NCBI GenBank assembly: GCA_002314565.1
Contig: DCGL01000044.1
Span: 1-19,420, forward strand
Reading direction: 5' to 3'
DNA: 19,420 nt
From: Clostridiales bacterium UBA1779
Lineage (GTDB): Bacteria > Bacillota > Clostridia > Oscillospirales > CAG-272
The translations under genes and the position numbers were made by a program. Shown here in pieces: positions 7,187-15,308 of this stretch. How positions within the stretch are numbered: the first letter of the stretch is position 1; every line of letters starts with the position of its first letter. Under the pieces are notes generated by a model, which made no database searches, was not told where the DNA came from, and saw only the letters and a list, made by a program, of their open reading frames with translations.

Positions 7187-7215
7187 ATTATAGCAATGCT
7201 TCGAAAAAGTGTCAA
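7187..7215 (-). promoter_or_regulatory. Perfect consensus promoter of the AraC gene
   Basis: Minus-strand TTGACA (7210-7215) and TATAAT (7187-7192) with a 17-bp spacer, an exact consensus. The leader would be only about 15 bases. Confidence 0.88.
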
Positions 7216-7243
7216 TATTTTTGTATCGAAAATGACAAAAATA
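7201..7243 (+). promoter_or_regulatory. Direct repeats, candidate AraC operator
   Basis: TCGAAAAAGTGTCAATA (7201-7217) and TCGAAAATGACAAAAATA (7226-7243) are imperfect direct repeats 25 bp apart. The first covers the -35 of the AraC promoter and the second lies roughly 50 bases upstream of the start expected for the divergent operon. That suits autorepression plus activation by the AraC protein. Confidence 0.45.
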
Positions 7244-7255
7244 GCGATTATGCCA

Positions 7256-7282
7256 TTGACCGATGGCTGCATTTGTTATACA
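7256..7282 (+). promoter_or_regulatory. Weak promoter of the dehydroquinase-like/MDR operon
   Basis: TTGACC (7256-7261) and TATACA (7277-7282) are good hexamers but only 15 bp apart. The short spacer suggests low basal activity and need for an activator. A very strong ribosome binding site (GGAGGTGAT, 7297-7305) follows. Confidence 0.5.
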
Positions 7283-7308
7283 CTTTTATCATTACCGGAG
7301 GTGATGAT

Positions 7309-8130
7309 ATGAAATTTTCCGAAGTTGCCCTGCCTGCCATTGCAGGAGTTGTACGTGAGAAAACCGCAAAAGAGGCGATTTTCTCGATAAAAAACTGTGA
7401 GCTGAAAGGGGCCACTGTTATTGACCTCCATCTTTCAACCCTTGTGCCCGAGGACAGAAATGAGGAAAGCATACGCTCGATTGTTAAGTCGACAAGACTC
7501 CCCATTCTCGCTCTCAACTACTCGAAAAATTACGATTATTCATCCATTCCCGGTGTGACGGAGGAAGAACGGATCGGCCTTCTCAGAATTGCCGCCAACG
7601 CAGGCGTTGCTGCGGTGGACATTCAGGGATATTCGTTTGATAAGAAATCCAAATCTGCTTTTTACGGCGACAAAACGCTTCCGTTTGTCAAGGAAGGAAT
7701 GAAGGAGCTTGTCACTGACGACGAAACCATTGCTAAGCAGACGGCTTTCATCGAGGAGATGCATGCCATTGGCTGCGAGGTTCTGCTCAGCAATCACCCC
7801 GCGGTCGTCATGAATGCCGAGGAGGTTGTAGCCCTTGCCAAATACGTTGAAAAGCGCAAGCCGGACATTCTGAAGATCGTGACAGTCGCAAAATGCGAAG
7901 AGGATGCGATTGAAGGTATGCGCGCTATGATCATGCTGAAAAAAGAGGTAAAATGCAAGGTTTCATATCACCTGCAGGGCGAATGCGGAAGAATCACCCG
8001 CCTTATAAACCCGCTTCTCGGCGGTTTTATGATGTTCTGCGTTGACGGGTACGGCATAAATAATCTTCCGGCACAGCTTGACCTTGCAACAGCCGCTGAC
8101 ATCGTTCAGAAATACAAGAAGTTGATTTGA
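7309..8130 (+). CDS. Divergent type I 3-dehydroquinase (AroD-like) family protein
   Basis: A 273-residue cytoplasmic (beta/alpha)8-type protein of the class I dehydroquinase family. The Schiff-base lysine is K189 (DILKIVTVAK), the partner histidine is H163 (LLSNHPAVV), and R231 (GRITRL) and Q256 (PAQLDL) match the substrate Arg and Gln. However, the first half is changed: the family Glu-x-Arg (EFRxD) is D39-L-H41 here, and the Arg and Glu of the TxRxxxEGG loop are absent. Residues 112-145 form an insertion. The chemistry, imine formation with dehydration or retro-aldol, is probably kept but on another substrate than 3-dehydroquinate. The gene begins the operon, and its stop is followed at once by the MDR ribosome binding site. 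Confidence 0.82.
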   Translation: MKFSEVALPAIAGVVREKTAKEAIFSIKNCELKGATVIDLHLSTLVPEDRNEESIRSIVKSTRLPILALNYSKNYDYSSIPGVTEEERIGLLRIAANAGVAAVDIQGYSFDKKSKSAFYGDKTLPFVKEGMKELVTDDETIAKQTAFIEEMHAIGCEVLLSNHPAVVMNAEEVVALAKYVEKRKPDILKIVTVAKCEEDAIEGMRAMIMLKKEVKCKVSYHLQGECGRITRLINPLLGGFMMFCVDGYGINNLPAQLDLATAADIVQKYKKLI

Positions 8131-8143
8131 GGTGGACGTTATT

Positions 8144-9160
8144 ATGAAGAAAACACAGATAGATTTTGTAAAACCGGGCGTTGCCGAGCTTCACGAGCAC
8201 GAAATACCCGCACTGAAGCCGACGCAAGTGCTTGTTAAAACCGAATACACAGTCGTCAGCGGCGGTACCGAGAAGGCCTCTCTTCTCGGAATGCCGAACA
8301 CGGTGTCCGCAAAGCGCGGATTTCCCATAGCCGATGGCTATTGCGGCATCGGATATATTGAAGAAGCCGGACCTGAGGTAAAAACCGTAAAGAAGGGCGA
8401 CCGTGTTCTTGTATACCATGGCACGCACGCCAGCTACAGCGTAAGAGACGAAAGCGCGGTCACCCTTGTAGACAACGAAGCTGTTAATTCTCCGGATGCG
8501 GCCTTCGTTATTATCGCCTCTATGGGTCTTGGCGGGGTCAGAAAGCTCTCTGTCGAGCTTGGCGAGTCCGCTATGGTTATGGGACTTGGCCTGCTCGGAA
8601 TCTTCTCTGTACAGTTTCTGCGCCTGTCGGGGGCAAATCCTGTAATTACTGCGGACCCCAATCCCTGTCGCCGCGAGCTTGCGCTGTCACTCGGTGCAGA
8701 TTATGCTCTTGATCCTACGGAACCGGATTTCGTTTCAAAGGTCAAAGAACTGACACGCGGGAAGGGCGTCAACGCAACCGTTGAGGTCACGGGAATCAGT
8801 GCCGCAATGAAGCAGGCGCTTGAATGTGCATCGTGGATGGGGCGTATTTCCCTTCTCGGCTGCACACGTATTTCAGACACTGCCGTAGATTATTACAGAG
8901 AAGTACACAAACCGGGAGTCACACTTATCGGCGCGCACAATATGGTACGTCCGAAGGTCGAATCCTATCCCGGCCACTGGACGCATCAGGATGACTGCCG
9001 CTGTATTCTCGATCTGCTTGCAAGGGACAAAATCAACGTTTCAAAAATCCGTTCACGTGTGGTAAGCCCCCGCGATTGCGGCGAAATCTACGCAGAGCTT
9101 GCAAACGATCCGAAATTCCCCATCGGAACGGTGTTTGACTGGGGGAAGCTTGACGGATAA
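8144..9160 (+). CDS. MDR-family dehydrogenase without catalytic zinc ligands
   Basis: A 338-residue medium-chain dehydrogenase/reductase. The N-terminal GroES-like part has the TVVSGGTEKASLLG segment in place of the usual zinc-binding Cys region, the pattern of zinc-free MDR dehydrogenases such as the BchC/sorbitol-type side group. The Rossmann part has MGLGLLGIF (GxGxxG, 147-152) and an acidic D171 after the second strand, favouring NAD over NADP. The start at 8144 is chosen because GAGGTGG (8129-8135) overlaps the previous stop and lies 8 bases away; a GTG at 8132 is inside that site. Only 13 bases from the AroD-like gene, it is translationally coupled to it. It probably oxidises or reduces a cyclic or sugar-like alcohol. 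Confidence 0.82.
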   Translation: MKKTQIDFVKPGVAELHEHEIPALKPTQVLVKTEYTVVSGGTEKASLLGMPNTVSAKRGFPIADGYCGIGYIEEAGPEVKTVKKGDRVLVYHGTHASYSVRDESAVTLVDNEAVNSPDAAFVIIASMGLGGVRKLSVELGESAMVMGLGLLGIFSVQFLRLSGANPVITADPNPCRRELALSLGADYALDPTEPDFVSKVKELTRGKGVNATVEVTGISAAMKQALECASWMGRISLLGCTRISDTAVDYYREVHKPGVTLIGAHNMVRPKVESYPGHWTHQDDCRCILDLLARDKINVSKIRSRVVSPRDCGEIYAELANDPKFPIGTVFDWGKLDG

Positions 9161-9192
9161 CGAAAGAACGTTACAGACATTGTGAGTTTAAC

Positions 9193-9205
9193 ACCGGTTG
9201 CCGGT
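9193..9205 (+). other. Tight hairpin between the two MDR genes
   Basis: ACCGG-TTG-CCGGT is a 5-bp perfect stem with a 3-base loop, followed by TTT. It sits in the 75-base gap between the two MDR genes and could be an attenuator or an RNA-processing site that sets the level of the second gene. Confidence 0.35.
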
Positions 9206-9235
9206 TTTAATGCCGGAAATGAAAGGAGTTTTCAA

Positions 9236-10225
9236 ATGAAAGCCGTTTTGATAGATAAAGAAAGCCGTGAACTTCTATGGACTGAGGTCGAAAAGCCCAC
9301 CCCCAAGTCCGATGAAATATTGATTGAAATATATGCCGCCGCGCTCAACCGCGCCGACCTTCTGCAAAGAAAAGGCACCTATCCGTCACCGAAAGGCTGG
9401 CCTGAATGGATGGGCCTTGAGGTTGCCGGTACCGTTTCAGATATGGGCAAAGAAGCCGCAGAAAAGTCCGGTTTCCGTGTCGGTGACAGGGTTTGCGCTC
9501 TGCTCGGCGGCGGAGGATACGCCGAATACGTATGCGCACCCTACGGAATGGTAATGCCCATGCCGAAGAATCTGAGCTTTGAAGAGGCCGCAACCATACC
9601 CGAAGCCTATGCCACTTCTTACCTCAATCTGTTCTGGGAAGGCCATCTGAAGCACGGCCAGACAGCCTTTGTCCCCGCAGGAGCCTCCGGCCTTGCCTCG
9701 GTTGCAATCCCCATGGCCAAAGCCTTCGGGGCGAGAGTTTTGACCTCCGTCCTTTCAGACGAAATTGCCGAAAAAATAAAGCCGCTCGGCGCGGACGTTG
9801 TTATCAATTCAAGTACGACGGACGTTGCATCGGTACTTGCCGAAGAAGAAAAAGCCGGTCACCCGGTCTCGGTGGCGATGGACTGCCTGTCGGGCGAAAT
9901 GCTCGGCAAAGCCCTGCCCTATATGGCAGACGGAGGCTATTGGGTGGTAATTTCCACACTTGCGGGCATCACTACCGAAGTCCAGCTGCGCCCTCTTCTT
10001 ACAAAAGGCCTGCATCTGGTCGGAAGCATGCTGCGCAAGCGTTCATCCGCGGAAAAAGCAGAGCTTCTTGCCTCACTTGTCCGTGACGTTTTCCCGAAAA
10101 TCGAAGCAGGAGAAATGAAGCCGTCAGTTTACAAAGTTTTCCCCATTGAACAGGCAACTGCCGCTCACGCAGTGCTTGAAAGAGGAGAAAACATCGGCAA
10201 GGTGGTATTAAGGGTTAAGGCATAA
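9236..10225 (+). CDS. NAD(P)H:quinone oxidoreductase-like MDR protein
   Basis: A 329-residue zinc-free MDR enzyme of the quinone/enoyl reductase group (PIG3-like). Signatures are YAAALNRADLLQRKGTYP (about 33-50), GGGGYAEYV (91-99) and the dinucleotide loop VPAGASGLASVA (146-157). Such enzymes reduce quinones or alpha,beta-unsaturated carbonyls. The ATG at 9236 follows AAAGGAG. An upstream in-frame start at 9182 has no such site. It is the last gene of the operon, ended by the terminator at 10243. In this context an enone produced by a dehydratase-type reaction would be a plausible substrate. Confidence 0.85.
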   Translation: MKAVLIDKESRELLWTEVEKPTPKSDEILIEIYAAALNRADLLQRKGTYPSPKGWPEWMGLEVAGTVSDMGKEAAEKSGFRVGDRVCALLGGGGYAEYVCAPYGMVMPMPKNLSFEEAATIPEAYATSYLNLFWEGHLKHGQTAFVPAGASGLASVAIPMAKAFGARVLTSVLSDEIAEKIKPLGADVVINSSTTDVASVLAEEEKAGHPVSVAMDCLSGEMLGKALPYMADGGYWVVISTLAGITTEVQLRPLLTKGLHLVGSMLRKRSSAEKAELLASLVRDVFPKIEAGEMKPSVYKVFPIEQATAAHAVLERGENIGKVVLRVKA

Positions 10226-10242
10226 TAGTATTTCAACTTCAC

Positions 10243-10277
10243 AAAAATCGGCCACGCTCAGTGCGGGACCGATTTTT
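10243..10277. terminator. Bidirectional terminator between convergent operons
   Basis: AAAAATCGG (10243-10251) and CCGATTTTT (10269-10277) form a 9-bp stem with a 17-base loop and T5 on either strand. It serves the plus-strand MDR operon and can also stop transcription from the minus-strand activase, whose stop is at 10433. The rest of the 207-base gap shows nothing clear. Confidence 0.85.
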
Positions 10278-10432
10278 GCTTATTCAACAGTAAATCGTGC
10301 GTTGTCAGACTCCTTTTTGGGCATCAACAAGAAAGATGAATTTATGAACAACAAAATGAAAATGCTAACAGGCATGTGCAAATCCATTTCATATGGCATT
10401 AATAATTATCTCTTTTACCTATCCCTTTGCGA

Positions 10433-11323
10433 TTACACGACCGTAAGTCCGTAACTTCTGAAACACGCTTCCGCCTGTGCAATCTGCTCTTTTGAAGGTA
10501 TTACTTCCGGAAGATTGGCCGGCATCGCCAGCGACTCGTATTTCGATAAGGCGTACCTGTGATACGGCAGCACGCGAAGCTTTGTAATACAGCTGAAGCC
10601 TGATAGAAATTCAGCAATCGGACCGACTTCCCCGTCGTTATATCCGGGCACAAACGGCATGCGTATCTCAACAGCAGCACCGACACTGTCCAGATATTTC
10701 AGATTTTCCAGAATCAATCGGTTGCTCTGCGAGGTGCAGCGGATATGCACGTCCTTATGAAAGGCCTTGATATCGTACAAAAACGTATCCGTATAAGGAA
10801 GTACGGCGTCAAGCGCTTCCCGCGGTACAAATCCGCACGTATCAATCGCAGTATTTATGTTTTCCTCTTTCAGTGCGGCAAGCAACTCACTGCAGAAAGC
10901 GTACTGCTCAAGACATTCTCCGCCGGACAGAGTCACGCCCCCGCCCGAGCTCGCGAAAAACTCGCGGTCCTCAAGCAGACGCGGCAAAAGCTTTTCGACA
11001 GACACCCGTTCGCCGTAATATGTCAGCGCATCTCCGAGACAGACCTTTGCACATTTTCCGCAGAGGATGCAGGCATCGCGGTTTAAGACGTGCGTCTGCT
11101 TTTCGCTGTCGATTATATGAGCCGAAACCGGGCATGCCGCTGCACATTCACCGCAGCTAATGCATTTATCCGGCATAAAAGCAAGTTGATTTGCTTTCAA
11201 AAGGCCTTCCGGATTGTGGCACCAGGCGCAGCGGAGCGGACAGCCCTTGAAAAAGACCGTTGTACGTATTCCGTCACCGTCGTGCACGGCAAAACGCTTA
11301 ACCGAAAAAATGACGCCTTCCAT
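10433..11323 (-). CDS. Glycyl radical enzyme activating enzyme (radical SAM)
   Basis: A 296-residue radical SAM activase that abstracts a hydrogen from the C-terminal glycine of its partner. KGCPLRCAWCHNPEG gives the SAM-cluster cysteines C28, C32 and C35. A two-[4Fe-4S] ferredoxin-like insert follows, with C54/57/60/64 (CISCGECAAAC) and C85/88/91/95 (CILCGKCAKVC). This insert is present in activases of dehydratases, decarboxylases and lyases but absent from PflA. TLSGGE (131-136) is the SAM-binding GGE motif. The gene lies 33 bases behind the glycyl radical enzyme on the same strand, so it is the cognate activase. The ribosome binding site is weak (AAGAG). Confidence 0.95.
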   Translation of the reverse strand: MEGVIFSVKRFAVHDGDGIRTTVFFKGCPLRCAWCHNPEGLLKANQLAFMPDKCISCGECAAACPVSAHIIDSEKQTHVLNRDACILCGKCAKVCLGDALTYYGERVSVEKLLPRLLEDREFFASSGGGVTLSGGECLEQYAFCSELLAALKEENINTAIDTCGFVPREALDAVLPYTDTFLYDIKAFHKDVHIRCTSQSNRLILENLKYLDSVGAAVEIRMPFVPGYNDGEVGPIAEFLSGFSCITKLRVLPYHRYALSKYESLAMPANLPEVIPSKEQIAQAEACFRSYGLTVV

Positions 11324-11356
11324 TTGAATTTCTCTTTTTCCGGACAGGACAAAACC

Positions 11357-13594
11357 TCAGACAAGCGCCTCTGCCTGTCGGATAAATCCGTCCTGTTCTT
11401 CTTTTTTTATATTGTTAAACAAAACGTTCCAGCCGCTTACGCGAATCTGCAGATCGCGGTACTGTTCGGGATTTGCCTGAGCCGCACGGAGCGTATCCGC
11501 ATCAAAGACGTTAAATTGTATTGCCTGTCCTCCGCGTCCGATAAACGTCATAAGCAATCCGTACATCGCTTCAAGTCCGTCCTGCCCGCGCACTGCCGAA
11601 GGCAAAAGTCCCGCATCCAGAGCCGCGTCTCCGCAGAAAGCGGAAGCGTCTATCTTGGTGGAGGAGAGTATTGCGGCGGTAATTCCCTCGCGGTTCTGAC
11701 CCATGGATGCCGAAACGTTCTTTGAGAGCTCCTCTCCGCGCAGCCTGCCGTCAGGAGTTGATGCGGTCAGCGGAGCCTGTATATAAACCATTCTTGCAAT
11801 GTGGAAGCCGCAGTTCCAGCGTCCGCCGCGTCGGGCGGCATTGTGCTTCCCACAGATATATCCGGAAATGAACGAGGTAATATCTCGCGCAAAAGCGTCA
11901 GGAATCTCACGGTTGTTGCCGTATTTCTCCGGATTATGCAACAGAGACATACGCAGCTTTTCATTTCCTGCGAAATCGCTGTCAAGAATTCCGCGCAGCT
12001 GCTGCAAGGTATATTTTTTCTCGTCAAATACAAGTCTTTTAATCTGTGTCAGAGAGTCGCTGAGATTGGCAATAAATCCGAAGCTCATACTCGAGTCGTT
12101 ATATAAAGCACCTCCTCCGAAGGCATCTCTGCCCTGCTCGATGCAGGAGGGGAAGGTCGATGACAAAAGCGGCTGCGGATTGATATTATCGAAATAATTC
12201 TCAAAGCTGTTTACAACCTCAATAGCCGTGTCACACAAATGCGCAAGCTGACGTTTGTATTCGGCAAAAAACGCATCAAAGCTGTCATATTCAAGCGGAC
12301 AAGTCAGGCCTGCCGCTTTGCCGGTGATGCCGTCATTGCCGCCGTGCATGCAGTATTCAAGCGGTTTTAAAAGGTTTACGTAATTCATACCCGTGTCAAG
12401 ACTGCCATCAACCGAGTACTCATAGCAGCCCTTGATGTGACAGGTTCGCGCCTCTTCCGGGGTTGCTCCGGCTTTTTCAAGAGCACTTCGGACTGTTGAA
12501 TCGGAAACAAACACAATGCAGCTGTGTCCGCGTCTGATCATATCCAGAGCCTTAAGTACAAACTCCTTCGGAGTATTTTCGTTTGTTTTTATCTGGATTT
12601 TCGGGTTATAGATGCCCATCCGGTCATATACGTCCAAAATAATATATGACAGCGGATTTATAAGGCTTTTCTCTTCGGCATCGTTTCCCCCGAGGTAAAA
12701 AGGCTGATTCCAGTAGTTGCCGATGGCAGTAAACTGCATGAAAAAGTATGCAAGGTCGGTTCGAATCTCATCTTCGGTCACACCTTTGGAAAGATCGGAC
12801 AGATAAAACGGATACAGCTCCGCATCAAGATTGCCCAGAGACCTGACCTGCAGATTGTCCACGTGCTCGCTTACCATAAAGTACAGATATATCTGTAGCA
12901 GTGCCTCGTAAACGGTTTGGGCTCCTCTATGCTGCAGTGCTCCCAGAGCCGCAGCCATACGCCTGGCCCCCGGGGTATCCGACGCAAGCTTTTCCAGCCT
13001 TGCGCAAAGCAGCAGAAAAGCCCTGCAGCTGATAAATACAGATTCGTAAAAAGCCGATTCCTCAGGCGTCAGCGGGCGCCTTGATTCAAGCGTATCCATC
13101 GCTGCTTTTGCATCGGCGTATAGGCCCGTGAAGCCACGCCGGAATACCCTTTCCCACACCGGTACGCTGTGGTCGTAATCCGGCCAGATTGTCACTATGC
13201 CGTCATTTTCAAGCTGCGTGCGCAGCTTGCCGGTTTCGGGGATAATCTGCTGAAATACTTCTTTTTTCCACTTATCTACGATGCATTTTTTGAGAGGCCT
13301 GTCAACAATGTTTATTGCCGGAAAGCGGTCACGTGAATCGCAGCAGATGCGTGTGTTTTCCAGCAACGTATAAATGGCTCTCGCCTTGCGCAGAGAATGA
13401 GGAGCTCCCCCGGCTGCAATATCGTTTTGCTCAACCAGCTTATATAAGGACTCCGGCTCCATTCCTGATGCAGGATCGAATAATGCATCGCGGCGGATAA
13501 ATCTGCCGAACCCGTTAAACGGCTTTGACGTATCGTGGTATTTATTCAGAATATATTCTTTATCTGCAAAATGAACATATGAATCTCCGTTCAT
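11357..13594 (-). CDS. Glycyl radical enzyme, dehydratase/lyase type, unassigned
   Basis: A 745-residue member of the pyruvate formate-lyase superfamily, shorter than most (780-900). The thiyl radical cysteine is C390 in HIKGCYEYS, with Glu392 two residues on (CxE), which fits dehydratases, decarboxylases and lyases and excludes true PFL, which has Cys-Cys. The common Pro-containing GCVEP is replaced by GCYEYS. TPDGR (613-617) and GRGGQAIQFNVFDADTL (686-702) are conserved core motifs. The radical glycine is G721 in IRVSGWNVLF, where Trp takes the place of the usual Tyr/Phe. The ATG at 13594 follows AAGAGGA. It is the middle gene of an operon between a lipoprotein and its activase. The substrate is unknown; a polyol, cyclitol or hydroaromatic diol is an inference. 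Confidence 0.92.
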   Translation of the reverse strand: MNGDSYVHFADKEYILNKYHDTSKPFNGFGRFIRRDALFDPASGMEPESLYKLVEQNDIAAGGAPHSLRKARAIYTLLENTRICCDSRDRFPAINIVDRPLKKCIVDKWKKEVFQQIIPETGKLRTQLENDGIVTIWPDYDHSVPVWERVFRRGFTGLYADAKAAMDTLESRRPLTPEESAFYESVFISCRAFLLLCARLEKLASDTPGARRMAAALGALQHRGAQTVYEALLQIYLYFMVSEHVDNLQVRSLGNLDAELYPFYLSDLSKGVTEDEIRTDLAYFFMQFTAIGNYWNQPFYLGGNDAEEKSLINPLSYIILDVYDRMGIYNPKIQIKTNENTPKEFVLKALDMIRRGHSCIVFVSDSTVRSALEKAGATPEEARTCHIKGCYEYSVDGSLDTGMNYVNLLKPLEYCMHGGNDGITGKAAGLTCPLEYDSFDAFFAEYKRQLAHLCDTAIEVVNSFENYFDNINPQPLLSSTFPSCIEQGRDAFGGGALYNDSSMSFGFIANLSDSLTQIKRLVFDEKKYTLQQLRGILDSDFAGNEKLRMSLLHNPEKYGNNREIPDAFARDITSFISGYICGKHNAARRGGRWNCGFHIARMVYIQAPLTASTPDGRLRGEELSKNVSASMGQNREGITAAILSSTKIDASAFCGDAALDAGLLPSAVRGQDGLEAMYGLLMTFIGRGGQAIQFNVFDADTLRAAQANPEQYRDLQIRVSGWNVLFNNIKKEEQDGFIRQAEALV

Positions 13595-13644
13595 AGCACA
13601 TCCTCTTAATTCTGTTAAAAATTGTATTTAATATGCCTGTATGG

Positions 13645-15159
13645 TTATTCGAGAGATTTTACAAAGTCGGTAAGTTCATTCATGGATTTGTTAATCGGGC
13701 GCTTCAGAGCCGTAACGCTCGAAGTCCAGCCTGAGACATTTGCCGAGGTTATATATGTACGGATGGTGGTTGACGGAGTATTCAGAGCGTCCGAATAAAT
13801 CAGACCGGCATCGAATACTATGCTTTGATTTATCAGATCAAATACGCGTGCAACGTCCGAATCGATTGAGTATCTGGCCTTCAGGTATACCTCACAGTAA
13901 ATCGGTAAAACTTCACGGCTGTACTCGCTTGCCAGTGCCTCGAGAACCGCACCGGATCTATCCGAACTTGCCGCGGACGTGGGAATCAGGGCATAACAGC
14001 ATCTCTGGAGCGAAATCCTATAGTTTTCCTGATTTTCGTTAAGTTTCGGGTAAGGAAGGAGGAAATACGGGAAGGTAATATCCGAACAGATTTTCTTAGC
14101 ATCGCAGATGAGACTGCAGGAAAGCAAAGCATTGCCGTCCAGGAACTGCTTGCTGGCGCAATTGCCGTCACCAGAATCAATCATTGTCACACCGTCAGCT
14201 TTATTTGTCTTTGTCTGTCTCAGGGCATTGGGATTGTCACAAATCAGGCTGCGAAGAACTGACATTGTATCCACTGCTCTTTCGTCTTCCATTGAAAAAC
14301 TGAAATCACCGTCGTTTTTTGTCAGCATAAGGTTACCGCATGAGTGGAAGAAACCGACGTACTTATTGAAATCTCCGAACGTAAGTCCGTACCTGTCGTT
14401 CTCATTGGCTGTAGCGGAGCCGTCAAGATCCGCATATACGTCGGCGATCATCGTACTCAGGCTCTCAATAGTCCACGTTCCGTCCCAAACCGCCTGATAG
14501 ACGTTTTCGGTTCTGCCAAGCGACGCATAAATATCGCTGTTGCCGAATATTGCGTAGGCGTTTTTAAGATTTCCGATTGAGAAATCTCCGCAGGCAAAAG
14601 GCACGTAATTTCCTACGATGCTGTCGGAAACACTCTGATTGTAGTATGAACGAGTAAGGTCAACGTACTTGTTTTTTGTCAGATTCTCAAACAATCCGCC
14701 CTTTGATAACGAACCGGTAAAGCTTGATGCTCCGATAATAAGGTCCATTTTATCATCATTTGCCAGAATGCTCGCCTCAATTTTAGACGTAAAAGCATTG
14801 AGACCCGACCAGACAAAGCTCTCATTTCTGTAATCCAGCTTTACGTTAAGGCGATCCTGCACCTGACTAATGGTCTTGTATATTGAATCGTTGAATTGGT
14901 CGCCGGTCTGTTCTGCCGCATACAGATCGTTATAATACGCATTGTTATAGTTTGCAACGACGATATAAACCGTCTCTGAAGCAAAATCCAGGTCATCGGG
15001 AAGTCCGTCATACGGAGCAGCCGTCGTTACCTCGGAAGTTTCGGTTGCGGCAGAGGTAACTACCGTGGTTTCTTCAGGAGGATTACTGTTATCCGCGCAG
15101 GAAATCAGGCAAAACAATGCCAGAATTAATGTAATTAACGAAACCGTTCTTTTTTTCAT
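13645..15159 (-). CDS. Extracellular solute-binding lipoprotein
   Basis: A 504-residue lipoprotein. A lysine-rich start and hydrophobic stretch end in the lipobox LISC with C21 as the lipidated residue. A Thr/Ser/Glu-rich linker (about 22-50) follows before the periplasmic-binding-protein-like body (family 1 carbohydrate-type; KMDLIIGASSFTGSLSKGG, NDRYGLTFGDF). The ATG at 15159 follows AAAGGA by 8 bases; a longer in-frame form would begin at 15216 without a site. It is first in the operon, 50 bases before the glycyl radical enzyme. No permease or ATPase gene lies in the window, so it either uses a transporter encoded elsewhere or acts as a sensor or binding protein for the pathway substrate. 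Confidence 0.85.
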   Translation of the reverse strand: MKKRTVSLITLILALFCLISCADNSNPPEETTVVTSAATETSEVTTAAPYDGLPDDLDFASETVYIVVANYNNAYYNDLYAAEQTGDQFNDSIYKTISQVQDRLNVKLDYRNESFVWSGLNAFTSKIEASILANDDKMDLIIGASSFTGSLSKGGLFENLTKNKYVDLTRSYYNQSVSDSIVGNYVPFACGDFSIGNLKNAYAIFGNSDIYASLGRTENVYQAVWDGTWTIESLSTMIADVYADLDGSATANENDRYGLTFGDFNKYVGFFHSCGNLMLTKNDGDFSFSMEDERAVDTMSVLRSLICDNPNALRQTKTNKADGVTMIDSGDGNCASKQFLDGNALLSCSLICDAKKICSDITFPYFLLPYPKLNENQENYRISLQRCCYALIPTSAASSDRSGAVLEALASEYSREVLPIYCEVYLKARYSIDSDVARVFDLINQSIVFDAGLIYSDALNTPSTTIRTYITSANVSGWTSSVTALKRPINKSMNELTDFVKSLE

Positions 15160-15204
15160 GGTAAACGTCCTTTCCGAAATTCTTATCTGAAAAACGCAAT
15201 AAAT

Positions 15205-15219
15205 ACGGTAAATCACCGT
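15205..15219 (-). other. Small hairpin in the lipoprotein leader
   Basis: ACGGT and ACCGT (15205-15209, 15215-15219) form a 5-bp stem with a 5-base loop in the approximately 77-base leader of the lipoprotein-GRE-activase mRNA. It could affect mRNA stability. No riboswitch is recognised. Confidence 0.3.
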
Positions 15220-15242
15220 CTGAATGCATTTATTTATGAAGT

Positions 15243-15271
15243 ATTATATACTTCGGAACTTCGATTGTAAA
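15243..15271 (-). promoter_or_regulatory. Promoter of the lipoprotein-GRE-activase operon
   Basis: Minus-strand TTTACA (15266-15271) and TATAAT (15243-15248) with a 17-bp spacer, 11 of 12 consensus bases. The spacer contains tandem CGAAGT motifs (ATCGAAGTT and CCGAAGTAT). It lies 18 bp from the divergent AraC promoter. Confidence 0.78.
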
Positions 15272-15280
15272 TATCATGCG

Positions 15281-15308
15281 CGAAACAAGTTGACTATTCC
15301 GAAACTAA
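15281..15308 (+). promoter_or_regulatory. CGAAAC direct repeats, candidate AraC sites
   Basis: CGAAACAAG (15281-15289) and CGAAACTAA (15300-15308) are direct repeats 19 bp apart. They flank and overlap the -35 and spacer of the AraC promoter and lie just upstream of the divergent operon promoter. They share the CGAAA core with the repeats at 7201-7243. Confidence 0.42.

Noticed and set aside
7165..7272. Longer N-terminus of the AraC regulator on the minus strand
   Set aside because: These codons cover the perfect consensus promoter at 7187-7215, so they should not be in the mRNA.
11357..13594. Assignment of the glycyl radical enzyme as pyruvate formate-lyase
   Set aside because: It has a single thiyl cysteine followed by x-Glu, not the PFL Cys-Cys pair, and its activase has the two-cluster ferredoxin insert that PflA lacks.
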